From Marsupella aquatica (taxonomy: Eukaryota; Marchantiophyta): a stretch of DNA of 64,000 nucleotides. The notes beneath the pieces were generated by a model. That model was not told where the DNA came from. It saw only the letters and a list, made by a program, of their open reading frames with translations, and searched no databases. Shown here one piece after another: positions 39,965 through 52,409 of this stretch. The stretch's first letter is position 1; each line of letters begins with the position of its first letter. The stretch is from NCBI GenBank assembly GCA_973895155.1, contig OZ316894.1:15128001-15192000 (forward strand), given 5' to 3'. The position numbers and the translations under genes were made by a program.

Positions 39965-42291
39965 TGGCCCTGCATGATATTTAGCTCATGCCGCTTAATC
40001 CGTAGCTCATCTTGGGCTTTATTGGCTGCCCTCAGGTCTTTGATTTCGGCTTCCCTTGCCCTAAGCCGACGGATGACCTCGTCCTTCTTGCTTCTTTCCA
40101 AAGCCACTGCTTCTTCTAATTGGCGCTTCTCCAACATCTCCCTCTGAAAAAAGGGTCCTTGCTCCAACTCCTCCCCAAAGATGCTGAGTGCCAGCTCTCC
40201 ACACATTTCCCTGTACTCCATGGCTCTATCCTTAGCATAGGTGGAGTAACTAGAAGTCATCGGCATCAACCACCGCGGCCTATGCTCCCAAGCCGTCTTG
40301 TGGATTTCTTCTACGGTGGCAAGAGGGTTGCTTTGTTTTTCTGCAAGCCGCCTGATGTCCTCTAGCCATTCTCCTCCTGGTAAATCCTTTTCCCTAGCCA
40401 GGGCTGCCTCCTCTTCCTCCCTGATTCGCTCCTGCGCGGTTTGTTTTATGCCGTCAAAGCTCGGGGGAGCGACATCTGGTGGGGGAGACTCGGGGCTGCT
40501 CTACTGGCTTGGGTCTCCTCGAACTACTCTTGGGAGCGTGGGGATGAACCGGCCACAGGTCCTTACTCCTGGAACATGATGATCCGACCCGTAGCCGGAG
40601 TCATCATTGTTGTAGTCCTCTACCGCCTCCTCCTCGGCTTGGACTACCGACTTCTCCCGCTGTTCTCCTGGTTTTGTCGTAAACACGGCTTCACCTCTCA
40701 CCGGTCTTGGTTCCTCCTCCGGCTTCCGTGTTGATCTCTTGTTCTCCTTGTCGTGGCCGGGAGCTACGGCCTACTTTTCCTCGGCTTCGGGACTTGAGGC
40801 TCCTACATACATCCGGACTCCCGGCTCGTGTTCCGGCCTCCCTCTCTCCTTGACCCTAGTAAAGGGGTTTTCCCTTGTAAGCCGGCTTAGGCCTACCGCT
40901 GGAGCAGTGTCCTGCATTGGTGCCGTTGTCGTTGCCGTTGCCGGAACTGGTCTCCTTTCCTTCTCCAGCAATTTCAGCAGATTCTGCATGCCTGGTTGCT
41001 GCATCGGCAAGTCTTCTTCCCTTGGTCTAAACACCTGCTCGATCGTCGGACTGTCGGGCTGGTTGGGCTTCTTTGGTGCCGGCCTCTGCTCCGGGACCTC
41101 CTCCGGTGCTCTTGCCGATAGGGGAAGTACTGGGGCAAAGATTTGACTTCTGGCATACCGGCACAACAGCGGCATGTGATAGCCAAGCCGGGACACGCTT
41201 CCCACGCCGATCACCTGCTGTTCCTCCTTCAAGATTTTCTTCAGTTGGTTGAGGAGGTACCCGTTATAATCCCGGCTTGGGTCTGGCCTTTCTGCCAGGT
41301 AGACCTGAGCCTTGCCGATCTCTGCCCTCGGCAAGTTACAGTGCATGGTCACCCGCAAGAAATTGATCATCTCTCCGATGTGCGGGTTGGTGCAGGTGTT
41401 CCAGAAGAAGCCATTCTTTGTTGATGGTCCTGGGAACGACCGAAACTCCTTGTCAGGTAAGGTCTTCCTGGTATCAACCTTGGTCTTATTACCCATCGGC
41501 AAGCCAAACACTTCAGCAATCACCCGGGGAGTGAGATAGAAATCCTTCCCATACACCCTCGTGGAATTGGTCTCGGGTTCCCATGATCCCACGAATTCTA
41601 ACAAGTCTGAGTCCGGCACCTCCGGCTTCAACCATGGTAATCTTACAAAGGCTTCCAAGCCGGATCCGGCCATGAAGCCTTGGTACTTCTTGGTCTGCAT
41701 GGCTGTAAAGCATGCATCCTCCTCCCGTGCAAAGTGTAATTGCACTTCCTCCGGTAGGGTTGCCGCCCAGCCTTTCCAGGTGTCATCGTTTGTTGGAATG
41801 GCATTGATGGGGTCGACCTCCTCCTCCTCGGCTTCTCTCTGCCTCCTGCTCTGCTGTTCTGCTGGCTTCTTTGGTGCCGCCGACCTCGTTCTTTTTGCCG
41901 GGGTGGCCTCTTCGTTGTTGTTCCCCTTCCTCTTCATCTCGGCTGCCGTGGATGTCTCTCCTAGCACGGTTGCCTTTGTCCACCCCTCCGTGCTACCCTT
42001 CAACTCCCAGTGTATGTCGTTGCAGCGTTTGATGGCTTCTCGGATGCCGACGACTCTGTCTTCACAAAACAGCAGGTCGTCTAGCTCGTTGCCAGTAGGC
42101 GTCCACAGGAATTCAACCTTGATGAGTTCTCCTCCTAAGAAGGCAGCTTTCTGCAGCTCCCACAATCGGGCGAGCTCCTGCCGTTCTCAAGCTGCTCTCT
42201 CCGATTCTTCGTCCTCGTAAGTCCCAATGTACTTAGTTGCCCGTTCGAACAGGCATCCCCAAAAATGTGCCGCTTGATTGACGTTGCTCAT
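39965..42291 (-). pseudogene. LTR-encoded coiled-coil protein, copy C (truncated)
   Basis: Start ATG at 42291; a TGA at about 42189 (RAA*ERQ; copies A and B have Arg) is followed by a clean frame from 42165 to a stop at about 40770 (EAEEK*), another at about 40503 (PSQ*SSP), and coding resemblance to HELNIMQGQ at 39965, where copy B's end cuts it. Two of the three stops fit C-to-T changes at CAG or CGA. The protein part is very close to copy B, closer than to A. Confidence 0.75.
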
Positions 42292-42667
42292 ACCCTTCTC
42301 GAGTTGATAGTCGGTATCTGTTCCCACCCTGAGCGCTTGCCTAAGCAGTTGACAGTAGTTGGCCGCCCGTAGTCGCCTGCTCAGTTCGTGCTTGCAAATG
42401 AGCTACTATTCCTCGCGAGCGGTCCTTACCCCTCTCCTCCTCTGGTTCTCCCTCCCGTTGGTTACCCCTAGTCGCCGGCACTTAGCGTGCCCTAACCCTA
42501 ATCATGTTCTCTCCCTTGGCGTCCTTACTTCCGGCCTTGGCTCGGGTTCCATAGTCACCCTTAATTGTTTATATTTTCCTTATTTATGTAACTATACTAA
42601 GGTGTTTCTAGGGTACACTTCCCTTTTCCCCTTAAACTAGCCCAGTGATTCCTGGCTAGGCATCACA

Positions 42668-42721
42668 AGTAGCAATCCTAGTAATTCCTCAGATGATTTG
42701 GAATCGGAGGATTCTCAATGA
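42668..42721 (+). pseudogene. displaced C-terminal tail of M1
   Basis: After TSD AGTAG the frame gives NPSNSSDDLESEDSQ and TGA at 42719-42721. It matches the end of the homologous copy at the right edge (SISDDSEDEVYD), so it is the true end of M1, 7.7 kb away from the rest. Confidence 0.8.
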
Positions 42722-43816
42722 CTCATGGTCAATTTCAGATGCAATCTCATTCCAGGAGATATTTGTCATACCGAAGCTTTATTAAAGATGGATTTTGAAA
42801 GGTTTTTTGACCTGGTTTTGTTGACAGTAATGATGCCTTTTCATTTAGTTCAGTGTGGTGAAGATCTCAATTTTTTTGTTTGTGAATATTTGAGTATCTG
42901 CATTTCCCTTTTTCATAACTGTTTCACAATATATATCAACAATCTTACTTGGGAATCCGCCTTAACTACCCTGAAGTTACGCACAAACTTTCCTCGCTAG
43001 CCTGTTGTCCTTGCTAGCAAAACTCCTGTTTGCTCGCACAATAGAATACCTCCTTACTTAGCCATTTTCCGGCACTTCACTTACTGAATGGCCATTTTAA
43101 CTTTTTGAAGAGTATGAAGAGACATGTCTCTTTGACCTTATGACCTCTCACTCTGTAGATTTTTACTATAAGACCCCTCCACTACTAGTGTAGTTTATGG
43201 TTAAGTTGAGCATTTTTGCCTCTTCCTTGTGTTAAACCCATTGATCATGAATCTATGAGTTCAAGATCAGGTTTAACAACAAGAGAGTCTTACCTCCTTC
43301 TTGTGTTTGCACCTCTGTTTATAAACACAGGAAGTAAAATCTATTTGTGCAAAATCTTTGGATGTTGTAATGACAAATTCCTCTTTGGTGACTCATTGCA
43401 ATTTCCTAAGTTCTTGAAGTTAACTCATTGAGTTTAAGTCTTATTGAAATTGATGGATTTTCTTTCATGTTGCTTAGTACCATCTAAATGTTGAAGTAGT
43501 CACCCTTTTAGATCTTGTCTGAGTACCACTTAGAAAGAAAAGACAAGACGTGTTGACGGCACTTTAAAAGAGTACTCTAGTAAGACATTAGATCTGAAAA
43601 GTAATATGGATTTGAATCCTTAAGTCTTTTCATTTTGACTTATGTCTAAGGAGAAACCTTGGTCAATTCCAGACTCCCTTAGCATACTTTAAGATATTTT
43701 CCCTTGTGTTTTGTTAATCATTCCCTTTTTATTAATTTATGGTTATACAATGTTGAGTTACCATTAAAAACTACTCACCGCTGTGGAGCAATCTTCAAAA
43801 TCCCTTAGTAAAGTAA
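42722..43816. other. spacer without a recognisable gene
   Basis: AT-rich sequence after M1, presumably its 3' flank. Short ORFs in it have no recognisable content and no element ends are seen. Confidence 0.4.
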
Positions 43817-44239
43817 TCAAACTTGATTACTATGTGTGGAAAACATCTTAAGTTTATTATTGTTGTTTAAACCTATCAAACCAACCCCATCTTGTTCTTT
43901 ACGAGAACGAATACCGAGTTTGAAGACCTTTAAATGTATTTTTGGTTCTTCATAGCAAACTACATCCCTAGTGATGGCTGTCTTCTCACAGTTAACCTGT
44001 GCTACCTTGGCCACCAACTTTGCGTATCTTTGTTTGTAGGTGGCTTTATCGGGGCAAGAGTACCAGTAAGTCTCAGAGAACTTAGCACCTACCTTGCCAA
44101 ACAAGGTCCAAAATCCCAAAGCTATAAGGATCATACTAACCCTTGCAATCTGGTTTGTCGAGTCCGCATCCCCGCCCAACAGTTTTGCTCGCTGGTGGAG
44201 GCCTTTCTTGCCCTGACTAAATCTTGCCACAATCTGCAA
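43817..44239 (-). CDS. unidentified ORF, 140 aa, one possible membrane segment
   Basis: Frame MQIVARFSQGKKGLHQRAKLL..., with a hydrophobic stretch (VSMILIALGFWTLFG, about residues 34-48) and a charged C-terminal half. It is the longest frame between M1 and giant LTR copy D. I recognise no family; no intron or promoter is evident. It may be a gene relic or chance. Confidence 0.25.
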   Translation of the reverse strand: MQIVARFSQGKKGLHQRAKLLGGDADSTNQIARVSMILIALGFWTLFGKVGAKFSETYWYSCPDKATYKQRYAKLVAKVAQVNCEKTAITRDVVCYEEPKIHLKVFKLGIRSRKEQDGVGLIGLNNNNKLKMFSTHSNQV

Positions 44240-44681
44240 ACCTTCAATTATTTCTTGTAAAAGTTAGCTCGATCCGAGCAAAATGCGAGAGTGAGTGGCA
44301 GCGTCCGCGAATTCCAAAAAGTATGAATGAGCAAATGGGCCGCGGCGCCATCAACTCAACTCTTATGGAGGTGCCAAGGTGAGCTCAAGCGTGAGAAGGC
44401 GAGGTCGTTTTAGTCATCAATAATGGCTTGAAGTTGGGTGTCTCGGTCCAAGCATGATCTCCTAACAGATTTTTACTCCGCCGCCGCCACCATACCTTGG
44501 CCGATCATAATAACTTCCTTCCCTTAATTTGTAATCATTCAGTCAACTAACCTACTCCTAATCTATTCATAATGGCAAAGACGGCTATTCATACTACTCT
44601 ACGCTACGGCTACGGTCCTAATGACCGTATAAGTTCTAATCTAGGACTTCCGTCCTGTTTAGTAACACGTTACCCATGTCA
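44240..44681. other. spacer before truncated LTR copy D
   Basis: Mixed-composition sequence with tacggctacgg runs at 44598-44625 and nothing recognisable. It ends ...catgtcacac directly at the truncation point of copy D. Confidence 0.4.
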
Positions 44682-46232
44682 CACAAGGAGAAGGATTTAC
44701 CTGGAGGAGAATGGCTAGAGGACATCCGGCGGCTTGCAGAAAGACAAAGCAACCCACCAATCACGATAGAAGAGATCCGAAAGGCGGCTTGGGAACAAAG
44801 GCCACGGTGGGTGATGCCGATGACTACTACTCACTCCACCTATGCGCAAGAAAGAGCCATGGAGTACGGGGAGATGTGTGGGGAACTTGCGCTCAGCATC
44901 TTTGGGGAGGAGTTGGAGCAAGGATCCTTTTTCCAGAGGGAGATGTTGGAAAAAAGCCGATTGGAAGAAGCGGTGGCTTTGGAGAGGAGGAAGAAGGACG
45001 AGTTCATCCGACGGCTTAGGGAGAAGGAAGCCAAGACAGAAGACCTAAAGGCGGCCAAGAAAGCCCAAGATGAGCTGCGGATTAAGCGGCATGAGCTAAA
45101 CATCATGCAGGGGCAACTGGATACCGCTCAGTCTGATAATCAGATTATCAAGGATAAACTGACTCAGACCCAAGGAGAGTTGGCCGACGCGGTCAAGGAA
45201 AAGGAGAAGTGGAAGCGGGAGCTGAAGGATGCAGAGGAGGCCCACATAGCAACCAACAATCGGGCCATGGTGGAGACACGGAGGAAGGAGAGGGCGCTGA
45301 AGGGGGAGCTCAAGGATCTTCGCGGAGCCCTTGAGCAAAAGGAGGCCGAGTTAGGGAGATCCTATCAAGGGATTATTGTGCTGCAGCAGGAGCTTGCATC
45401 CCTAATGGCCAGCTTCAAGGCCAACCTACGTGAGAAGGACGACCAGCTCGATCAGACTTATGCCAAGATGAACCAGATCGAGTCTGAGGTCGTAACGGAG
45501 CTTGATAAGGATCTGAGAGCAACCGAAGAAGAGAGGGCTACCTTAAGGAAGGAATTGGAGGAAGCCTAGAAGGAGCTGGAGGAGGCGTGCAAGGACCTGG
45601 ACAAAACATAGGAGGAGTTGGAGGAAAGCACGAGGAAGATGGAGAACTTACAACGGCGGGCCGACAACCAAACGGAGCGGCTGAAGAAACAAGCCGCAGT
45701 ATTTAAATGCTTGGCTTCATCAGTTCAAACTCCAATTGTGGCAACAAAGTTTCCAGGGGTAGTACTGGCCGAGGGACAAGCCACGACACTCGCACCGGTG
45801 CCGAAGGTAAGTGGCAAGGGGAAGGGACCAGTTGCCGAACCAGGGAAGAAGAAGAAGCGGAAACCTTCTGGGTCAGGGAGCAATGCGGCTTCTCAAGCCA
45901 CCGTGACCAAGGAAGAGAACACGGCACCAGCCTCAGGCAGGGTCATGGCACAGGATTCAACTGTCCTAGAAGGCGGGGATGGCAAGGCCAAGGCCGGGAC
46001 AATCATTGATGAAGCCGGGGTACCGGATCCACCACTAGAGCAGGTCGGGGAGGCTGTAGTCAGATCTGAGGCCGTAGCCAAAGCTGAGGCCAAAGCCGAG
46101 GGTGGACCCGGTTAGGCCGCAAGAGAGTTGACTCGGTCTGGGGCAGGTAATCTATCAAAGGACGGACCTACGGCAGTGGTTGCGGAGGAAGCGTTGGGGG
46201 CGTCCATTGAGGATCAGCCACCGCTACCATGA
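44682..46232 (+). pseudogene. LTR-encoded coiled-coil protein, copy D (C-terminal half)
   Basis: Coiled-coil part and tail only: YAQERAMEYGEMCGELALS, LRIKRHELNIMQGQLDTAQ, the SYQGIIVLQQELASL block, the VSGKGKGPVAEP tail and QPPLP* at 46230-46232. In-frame stops at about 45567 (EEA*KEL), 45609 (DKT*EEL) and 46113 break it; at least two look like CAG or CAA to TAG changes. Gln is kept at the position where copy A has its stop, as in B. Confidence 0.72.
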
Positions 46233-47135
46233 CGGTGGTGGAGGGCCGCTCCTTTTAAGGAGGGCGGATGTGGAGGGAGGAGGCGTGAGTGGGAAAGGCG
46301 GGCGCAAATCTCTAAGTTTAGAAATTAGGATCAGGACCAAGAGGCGGCCCTGACACTTAGATTAGTGGGATTGCGGATCCACTGGTAAGAGCAACACTTG
46401 TGCTCCTGCCTTGTTGTACATAGGTAGATTATAGTTAGGATAGATTAGGGTTACGCTGCAAGGAATTAGGCGGATCCACTGCCAGGATAAGTACCTGGAT
46501 AGCGAGGAGTGGGTTTAAACCCTTCTTCTTTAGCAAGTTTTTAGTGCACCAATAGGGCTGGGATCAAGTAGTAAAAGAAGCTCTCGATTAGTTATACAGT
46601 GACCCTTGTGTATATTCATGTTTCCTCATGCCTAAGAGCTGAATAGAGTTGGCCTCATGGCTTAGTTCGCAAATCTTGTGTATGAGAAGTACTGTTTGTA
46701 TGGCAAGTGCATGGTATAACTCAGTCAGAAGGAGTCATTTTGCTATTTGTGTGTTGCATTAACTTGTTTGAAGATTGCCCACATCAACCAAGAGAGAAGG
46801 GAAGTAAGCAAGGTAGTAAGAGTTGGATGTGTCAAGCTGAGAGAGGTCTTAGCGGCTAACCCAAGCCAATTGGGGATCATTCCAACGGCGGAATCCAAAC
46901 ATACCTAAAGGAAGACCAGGAGAGGAAGAGAAGGGAAGGCATAGAATAGGCCGGCTACTTATCTCATGACCCGATGAAGGATCTGTCCAGTATATGTGTG
47001 TAAAATGTTAGTAGAAGAGTTTAGCAGCGTCCCATGCCGCTAAGCCGTGGAACCGGCCTCGCCAAGAGCAAAACCTACGGGAATCAGCTTGTGCAGGGGG
47101 TTTCTTGGGTTTAGGGAGCGATGGGACGCACCACA
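44682..47135 (+). mobile_element. 5'-truncated giant LTR (copy D)
   Basis: Starts abruptly inside the ORF (KEKDLPGGEW, equal to about residue 640 of copy A) and ends with the normal terminus GATGGGACGCACCACA at 47135. The sequence after it does not contain a PBS, so it is a solo or fragmentary LTR. The non-coding 3' part (46233-47135) aligns closely with 39059-39962 and with the reverse complement of 261-1180. Confidence 0.8.
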
Positions 47136-47406
47136 CATGACTTCTGGGAGATGTTTAGATTTAACCTGATGCTCTACACAAGGCTTGCCTAGCCATCAAA
47201 CCACGTTGTATTTCTTGCTGATGAACTGTATTCCTTAATCATTCTACACGAGCCTCGTGTTGAGGGATACTGATGTGCATGTTTTATTTTGGCAAACCAG
47301 GTCAAAACCTATCGTTGTTGCTCTTTTCTTGCCGGTGAATAATTCCCGTCTTGTGTCCACACGACAGTCGTGTCGAGTTACTGTCAACCTTGAATTGGTC
47401 TAGAAT

Positions 47407-49700
47407 ATGTTTTCCCCTAGGAATCGAGTTCATCTCTTCTTGAACGATGAACCGGTTGCGGGTGGGACGGTTTTTAGCATTACTCCTTGGGACTCTTGCC
47501 ACAACATTCTGATTGGGGACCATAGAATCAGTGTTTCTGCTGAGGATGCAGTCTTCCACCTTGCTGAGTTACCTTATCCAAACGCAGGGGCGGACCTGGT
47601 GGGTGAAAGCTTAAATTCAGTAATTCTGTGGGATCGGTCCAGCGTGAGGCTTGCGGAAAGCAAATTTCCAGTTTATCTAAATGAAAACCAAGAGGGCCCG
47701 GTTTATCCAAATGACAACCAAGAGGATTGTCCTCTAGAGCGGGAAGCAGGTTTTGGGGAGCAAGATGCCACAAGAGACACTGTCCATAGTCAGGTTAGTG
47801 TTCTCATTAGCAAGGATCTGAGCGATCAAAGTAGGTGGTTCAAGAAGTTTGCTTTGCTTTGCTTTACGAAGACGATGATGAGACACTATTGGCTCAAGGG
47901 TGTATCACCAATCCTCACCCTCAAGCATTGATTAACAATGAGAGAGTTGGAGATGATTATGTCGGGATCAATATTCTCACACTGGCTATGGACAATAACA
48001 TCTAAAAGATGAGGTCCCTTATTTTGTTGAGGGAACGCCTTGCACAATCAAATGGCCTTTGAGGAGAACTCGGATTGAGCTTGGAATGCAATTGTTAAGC
48101 AATCTATTGGATCAAAACAAATTCCTCAATCCCGAGCAAGCAATTGTATCATACATTAAACCAAAGCAAGGCTATAATAATCAACATCGCAACCCGCAGG
48201 ATCCTGAGGACAAGGAAAGGAAGAAGATTCATAGAAGGTGTAACAGAAAGAAGACTCACTCCTGAATCTATTGATGCTCTCTTCCAGGTTGAGTGCTGCA
48301 CAAAGAATTGTTGTAGGAGGCAACAAGGGGAAGTGGTCAATCAGATTAGAGATGAGTTTTATGGTCTCTCTCAAGCCGATCAACAGACATACGTTTTGAA
48401 CCATCTACACGGGAGGGATAGGAAACTATCGTTGCCTGGATGATTATTTTTTGTTGGACTCGTGTCTTAAAGAAGGGTTTTGGACCATCCATGGTTTCTT
48501 GAGAGGAACCTTCTATTCAATCTATAGTCACTATAGGAATGGGGCAAAGGTTGGCGTTCATGGCAACAAAGGATCAATGAAAACAAAAGACTACACCAGG
48601 CCCGTGACCAAAAGGGGTTTGGTCACAAAAGCTGAACTTTCTATATATGTTATGATCACATGTTCATAGTCACCAACTAGTGAGTATTATACACTTCCCT
48701 TTTATCCATCCCCTTCATTTATCTTAAGTGTTTCCAAAGATTAAAAGAAAATATAAATTCTCAGTATGATTCTTTCGAAAGAAAAACTCACCCTTGTTCA
48801 AAGATGCTGTACATAAGTAGGTAACCCTTTTCCCAATGAAGAAACAAAAAGGATTCAATAGCAATAAACATTCTCTAGAAAGAAACAAAACATTAAATGC
48901 TCTCTCTCATCTCCTTTTGTCTCATGCTGTAGTATATGTACACATGTACAATACTATGGGGAAAATACTTTATTCTCCTCAATGATAAAGTCATCATGCC
49001 AAGAAATGAGGCCTAGTTACAAAAGACAAAGTATAGCAGACCAATGTATTGGAACCAAAGTATTGGAACCAAACCAAAGTATTTTGGGGCCATTTTTGGG
49101 CCCCCATCACATCTATTGAACTAAAGTTCAGCCAATCATGCTGTTTGTGGAGTCTATTTGAACTGTATTCCAAAAATGTGCAGAGCCTATGCCTCATCTC
49201 CATAAAATTGGAGAGTCTGGAAAGCAAGAGGTTGTGTATAGGGTTCCCATAAGCTACGAAAGGAAAGATGTTTATGAAGAGGCTTGCAAGCTTAACAAGA
49301 ATCTTGGAGCTTCTTCTCCAGTCATCGCTACGTTCTACAAGATACTGGAGAAAATGTTTCCCAATTTTTAGTTTTTGGATCAAAGCAATTTTGCAAAATG
49401 CGATCTACTACAATCAAAGATACTCTTCGAGGCGAGAAGAGACAAGATGTTGTTATTGAAATCAAGGCCAAAATAGAACGCCACATGCTGGAACAACAGT
49501 CCCGGAGAAGCATGTATTATGCTGCCAAACTGGCAGCAGATCAAGAGCCAGAGAAGTATCTGTCGGTGATTCATGACAAAATAGATCAAGCCAAAACAGG
49601 AATACCAAAAATGACTTCAACTCTTAAAAGTCAAGGGGGTAAATCAATTATGTTACCAAGTTGTCAAAACCTTCAAAGTATCTCCCAAAACTATTTTTAA
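47407..49700 (+). pseudogene. DUF7869-type, DDE-transposase-like gene, copy 2 (decayed)
   Basis: Same order as the gene at 4953-8718. An N-terminal domain (RNRVHLFLNDEPVAGG, HNILIGDHRISV, LPYPNAGADL, SVILWDRS) is present once. Then LDQNKFLNPEQAIV, RRILRTRKGRR, CCTKNCCRRQQGEVVNQIRDEFYGL (48290-48365) and LKEGFWTIHGFLRGTFYSIYSHY with GVHGNKGSMKT (48470-48585). After a gap come HLHKIGESGKQEV, FAKCDLLQ (49385) and, in another frame, RSMYYAAKLAADQEPEKYLSVIHDKIDQAKTGIPKM (49515-49620). It stops after the first putative catalytic Asp; the rest is lost. Only one copy of the tandem N-terminal domain is visible, against two in copy 1. Confidence 0.58.
48664..49055. other. AT-rich stretch inside copy 2, no gene
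   Basis: Low-complexity, AT-rich sequence between coding relics; possibly an intron or an unrecognised insert. No motif noticed. Confidence 0.3.
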
Positions 49701-52069
49701 CTCCTTAACCTAATCTCCAAAAGTGCTGAAAGTTTTCCAGTTCCTTCTACTACGTATAATCTCCACTCTTGAAAATTTTCAGACTTTTTTAGACTAATCT
49801 AAGTCTACCAATAAAATACTTAAAGATACCAATTTAGTATAAAGTTGCAAAAACAAAAAACTATTCTAAGTGTCAAAGAACCAAAGTGTTAATATGCGAA
49901 ACAAAAATGACCCTAACTTCCTAACGACATGTCCATTTTGCCTGACATTTTTTTGGGTAGATTTCTCTATCTAAAATTTATCTAATCGTCAAAAATTCAT
50001 AGTTTTTCATGACCTACAAAGATTTGATTAAAATATTGCAAAAGGCTACTCTACCTTAAAACTTTCACTATGAACTTCTCACTCAATCTTCTAGGTTCAA
50101 AGTTGACCAAGGCCTAAAGCCTTCAACTACAGTGAAATTATACACAAAGAGGTAACTATAAGTCTTAATAAGCTCAAAATTAACTAACAGCCCTATGTGA
50201 CACCTTTAAGGGGGCGCACATTATAACAGTTCTTCCGTCTTTCTTGACCTCAAACTTCTTGCATTTCAATGCATCATTTATATTGTGTACCTAAAGGCTA
50301 TCCCAATATAAACCTTGCATACACAAGTGGGATAGACTTTAAATAAGGTCACAACATGAATAATCTATTTCATCAACAATTAATTTGAAACCAATCCATA
50401 CTCCATCCATACTCCATTGCAAACTTGTTTTGAGAGATGTAACATGTGACGGAGGGGAATTGAACCCCTAATTGAGAAAAAATCTCAAGTTGCAAATCCT
50501 TCACCAACATATTGGACGCCAGGTACATGATAGATGCTTGTGGGTGATCCAAAATATATTGTCAAAGTATTGGAACCAAACCAAAGTATTTTGGGGCCAT
50601 TTTTGGGCCCCCATCACATCTATTGAACTAAAGTTCAGCCAATCATGCTGTTTGTGGAGTCTATTTGAACTGTATTCCAAAAATGTGCAGAGCCTATGCC
50701 TCATCTCCATAAAATTGGAGAGTCTGGAAAGCAAGAGGTTGTGTATAGGGTTCCCATAAGCTACGAAAGGAAAGATGTTTATGAAGAGGCTTGCAAGCTT
50801 AACAAGAATCTTGGAGCTTCTTCTCCAGTCATCGCTACGTTCTACAAGATACTGGAGAAAATGTTTCCCAATTTTTAGTTTTTGGATCAAAGCAATTTTG
50901 CAAAATGCGATCTACTACAATCAAAGATACTCTTCGAGGCGAGAAGAGACAAGATGTTGTTATTGAAATCAAGGCCAAAATAGAACGCCACATGCTGGAA
51001 CAACAGTCCCGGAGAAGCATGTATTATGCTGCCAAACTGGCAGCAGATCAAGAGCCAGAGAAGTATCTGTCGGTGATTCATGACAAAATAGATCAAGCCA
51101 AAACAGGAATACCAAAAATGACTTCAACTCTTAAAAGTCAAGGGGGTAAATCAATTATGTTACCAAGTTGTCAAAACCTTCAAAGTATCTCCCAAAACTA
51201 TTTTTAACTCCTTAACCTAATCTCCAAAAGTGCTGAAAGTTTTCCAGTTCCTTCTACTACGTATAATCTCCACTCTTGAAAATTTTCAGACTTTTTTAGA
51301 CTAATCTAAGTCTACCAATAAAATACTTAAAGATACCAATTTAGTATAAAGTTGCAAAAACAAAAAACTATTCTAAGTGTCAAAGAACCAAAGTGTTAAT
51401 ATGCGAAACAAAAATGACCCTAACTTCCTAACGACATGTCCATTTTGCCTGACATTTTTTTGGGTAGATTTCTCTATCTAAAATTTATCTAATCGTCAAA
51501 AATTCATAGTTTTTCATGACCTACAAAGATTTGATTAAAATATTGCAAAAGGCTACTCTACCTTAAAACTTTCACTATGAACTTCTCACTCAATCTTCTA
51601 GGTTCAAAGTTGACCAAGGCCTAAAGCCTTCAACTACAGTGAAATTATACACAAAGAGGTAACTATAAGTCTTAATAAGCTCAAAATTAACTAACAGCCC
51701 TATGTGACACCTTTAAGGGGGCGCACATTATAACAGTTCTTCCGTCTTTCTTGACCTCAAACTTCTTGCATTTCAATGCATCATTTATATTGTGTACCTA
51801 AAGGCTATCCCAATATAAACCTTGCATACACAAGTGGGATAGACTTTAAATAAGGTCACAACATGAATAATCTATTTCATCAACAATTAATTTGAAACCA
51901 ATCCATACTCCATCCATACTCCATTGCAAACTTGTTTTGAGAGATGTAACATGTGACGGAGGGGAATTGAACCCCTAATTGAGAAAAAATCTCAAGTTGC
52001 AAATCCTTCACCAACATATTGGACGCCAGGTACACGATAGATGCTTGTGGGTGATCCAAAATATATTGT
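49056..52069 (+). repeat. 1,507-bp tandem duplication, nearly identical copies
   Basis: 49056-50562 and 50563-52069 are repeated at a constant offset of 1,507 bp; the only difference noticed is aggtacatga (50521) against aggtacacga (52028). Both junctions carry CAAA (49056-49059, 50563-50566, 52070-52073), so the event probably used 4-bp microhomology. Each unit contains the broken piece of the DUF7869-type pseudogene (first unit from its VWVIQ-like flank to LSVIHDKID) and about 860 bp of non-coding sequence. Confidence 0.93.
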
Positions 52070-52409
52070 CAAACCAGAATCATGAGAATAAGCGGTTTTC
52101 CAAGGTCAACAAATTTGAAAGATCAGCGGTTTTCCAAGTTGCTCTCACTGAACCAAAATCTTGAAGCTCGACCTAAGCCTTCCCCATTGGAACAAAGTCA
52201 TCCCAAAGTGCCAATGGATCCCTTAATCAAACCAAAAACCAATGAGAGAAGGGTAGATGTCAATCAATGTTTCCTTAGCCTAAGCTAAAAGAGACAGATT
52301 ACTGAAAAGTGCAATCCAAAAAAGTGTTCTCCCTAAAAAGTGCAATTCAAAAAGATGCAATCATCTGGAAAAAGGTTGTTGTGCCCCATAGGATCAATGA
52401 TCTGCATGT

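Larger units (their letters stand above)
34933..42667 (-). mobile_element. giant solo LTR (copy C) split by nested copy B
   Basis: Ends TGTGGTGCG at 34933 (the 3' end in minus sense) and GGCATCACA at 42667 (the 5' end), flanked by AGTAG at 34928-34932 and 42668-42672. Removing it and one AGTAG rejoins the M1 reading frame (RESSS-NPSNSSDDLESEDSQ*), which proves the boundaries. No PBS or internal region is present, so it is a solo LTR. Copy C's own sequence is 34933-35000 plus 39963-42667; about 1.9 kb of the LTR (C-terminal ORF end and 3' UTR) is missing at the point where copy B lies. Confidence 0.82.

Noticed and set aside
34933-42667. Interpreting the TGTGGTGC...GCACCACA ends as a DNA transposon with terminal inverted repeats
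   Set aside because: The long inverted match seen at 34933-35000 versus 39900-39962 comes from two oppositely oriented LTR copies; copy A has a PBS and gag-like ORF after its end, and the outer pair has a 5-bp TSD as for LTR elements.
43817-44239. Organelle-derived or membrane-complex gene
   Set aside because: One hydrophobic stretch only; no residues I can tie to a known organelle protein, so left as unidentified.
50444-50520. Possible tRNA (ggggaattgaacccct resembles a T-arm)
   Set aside because: No matching acceptor stem or anticodon arm could be folded around it; it repeats at +1,507 only through the tandem duplication.
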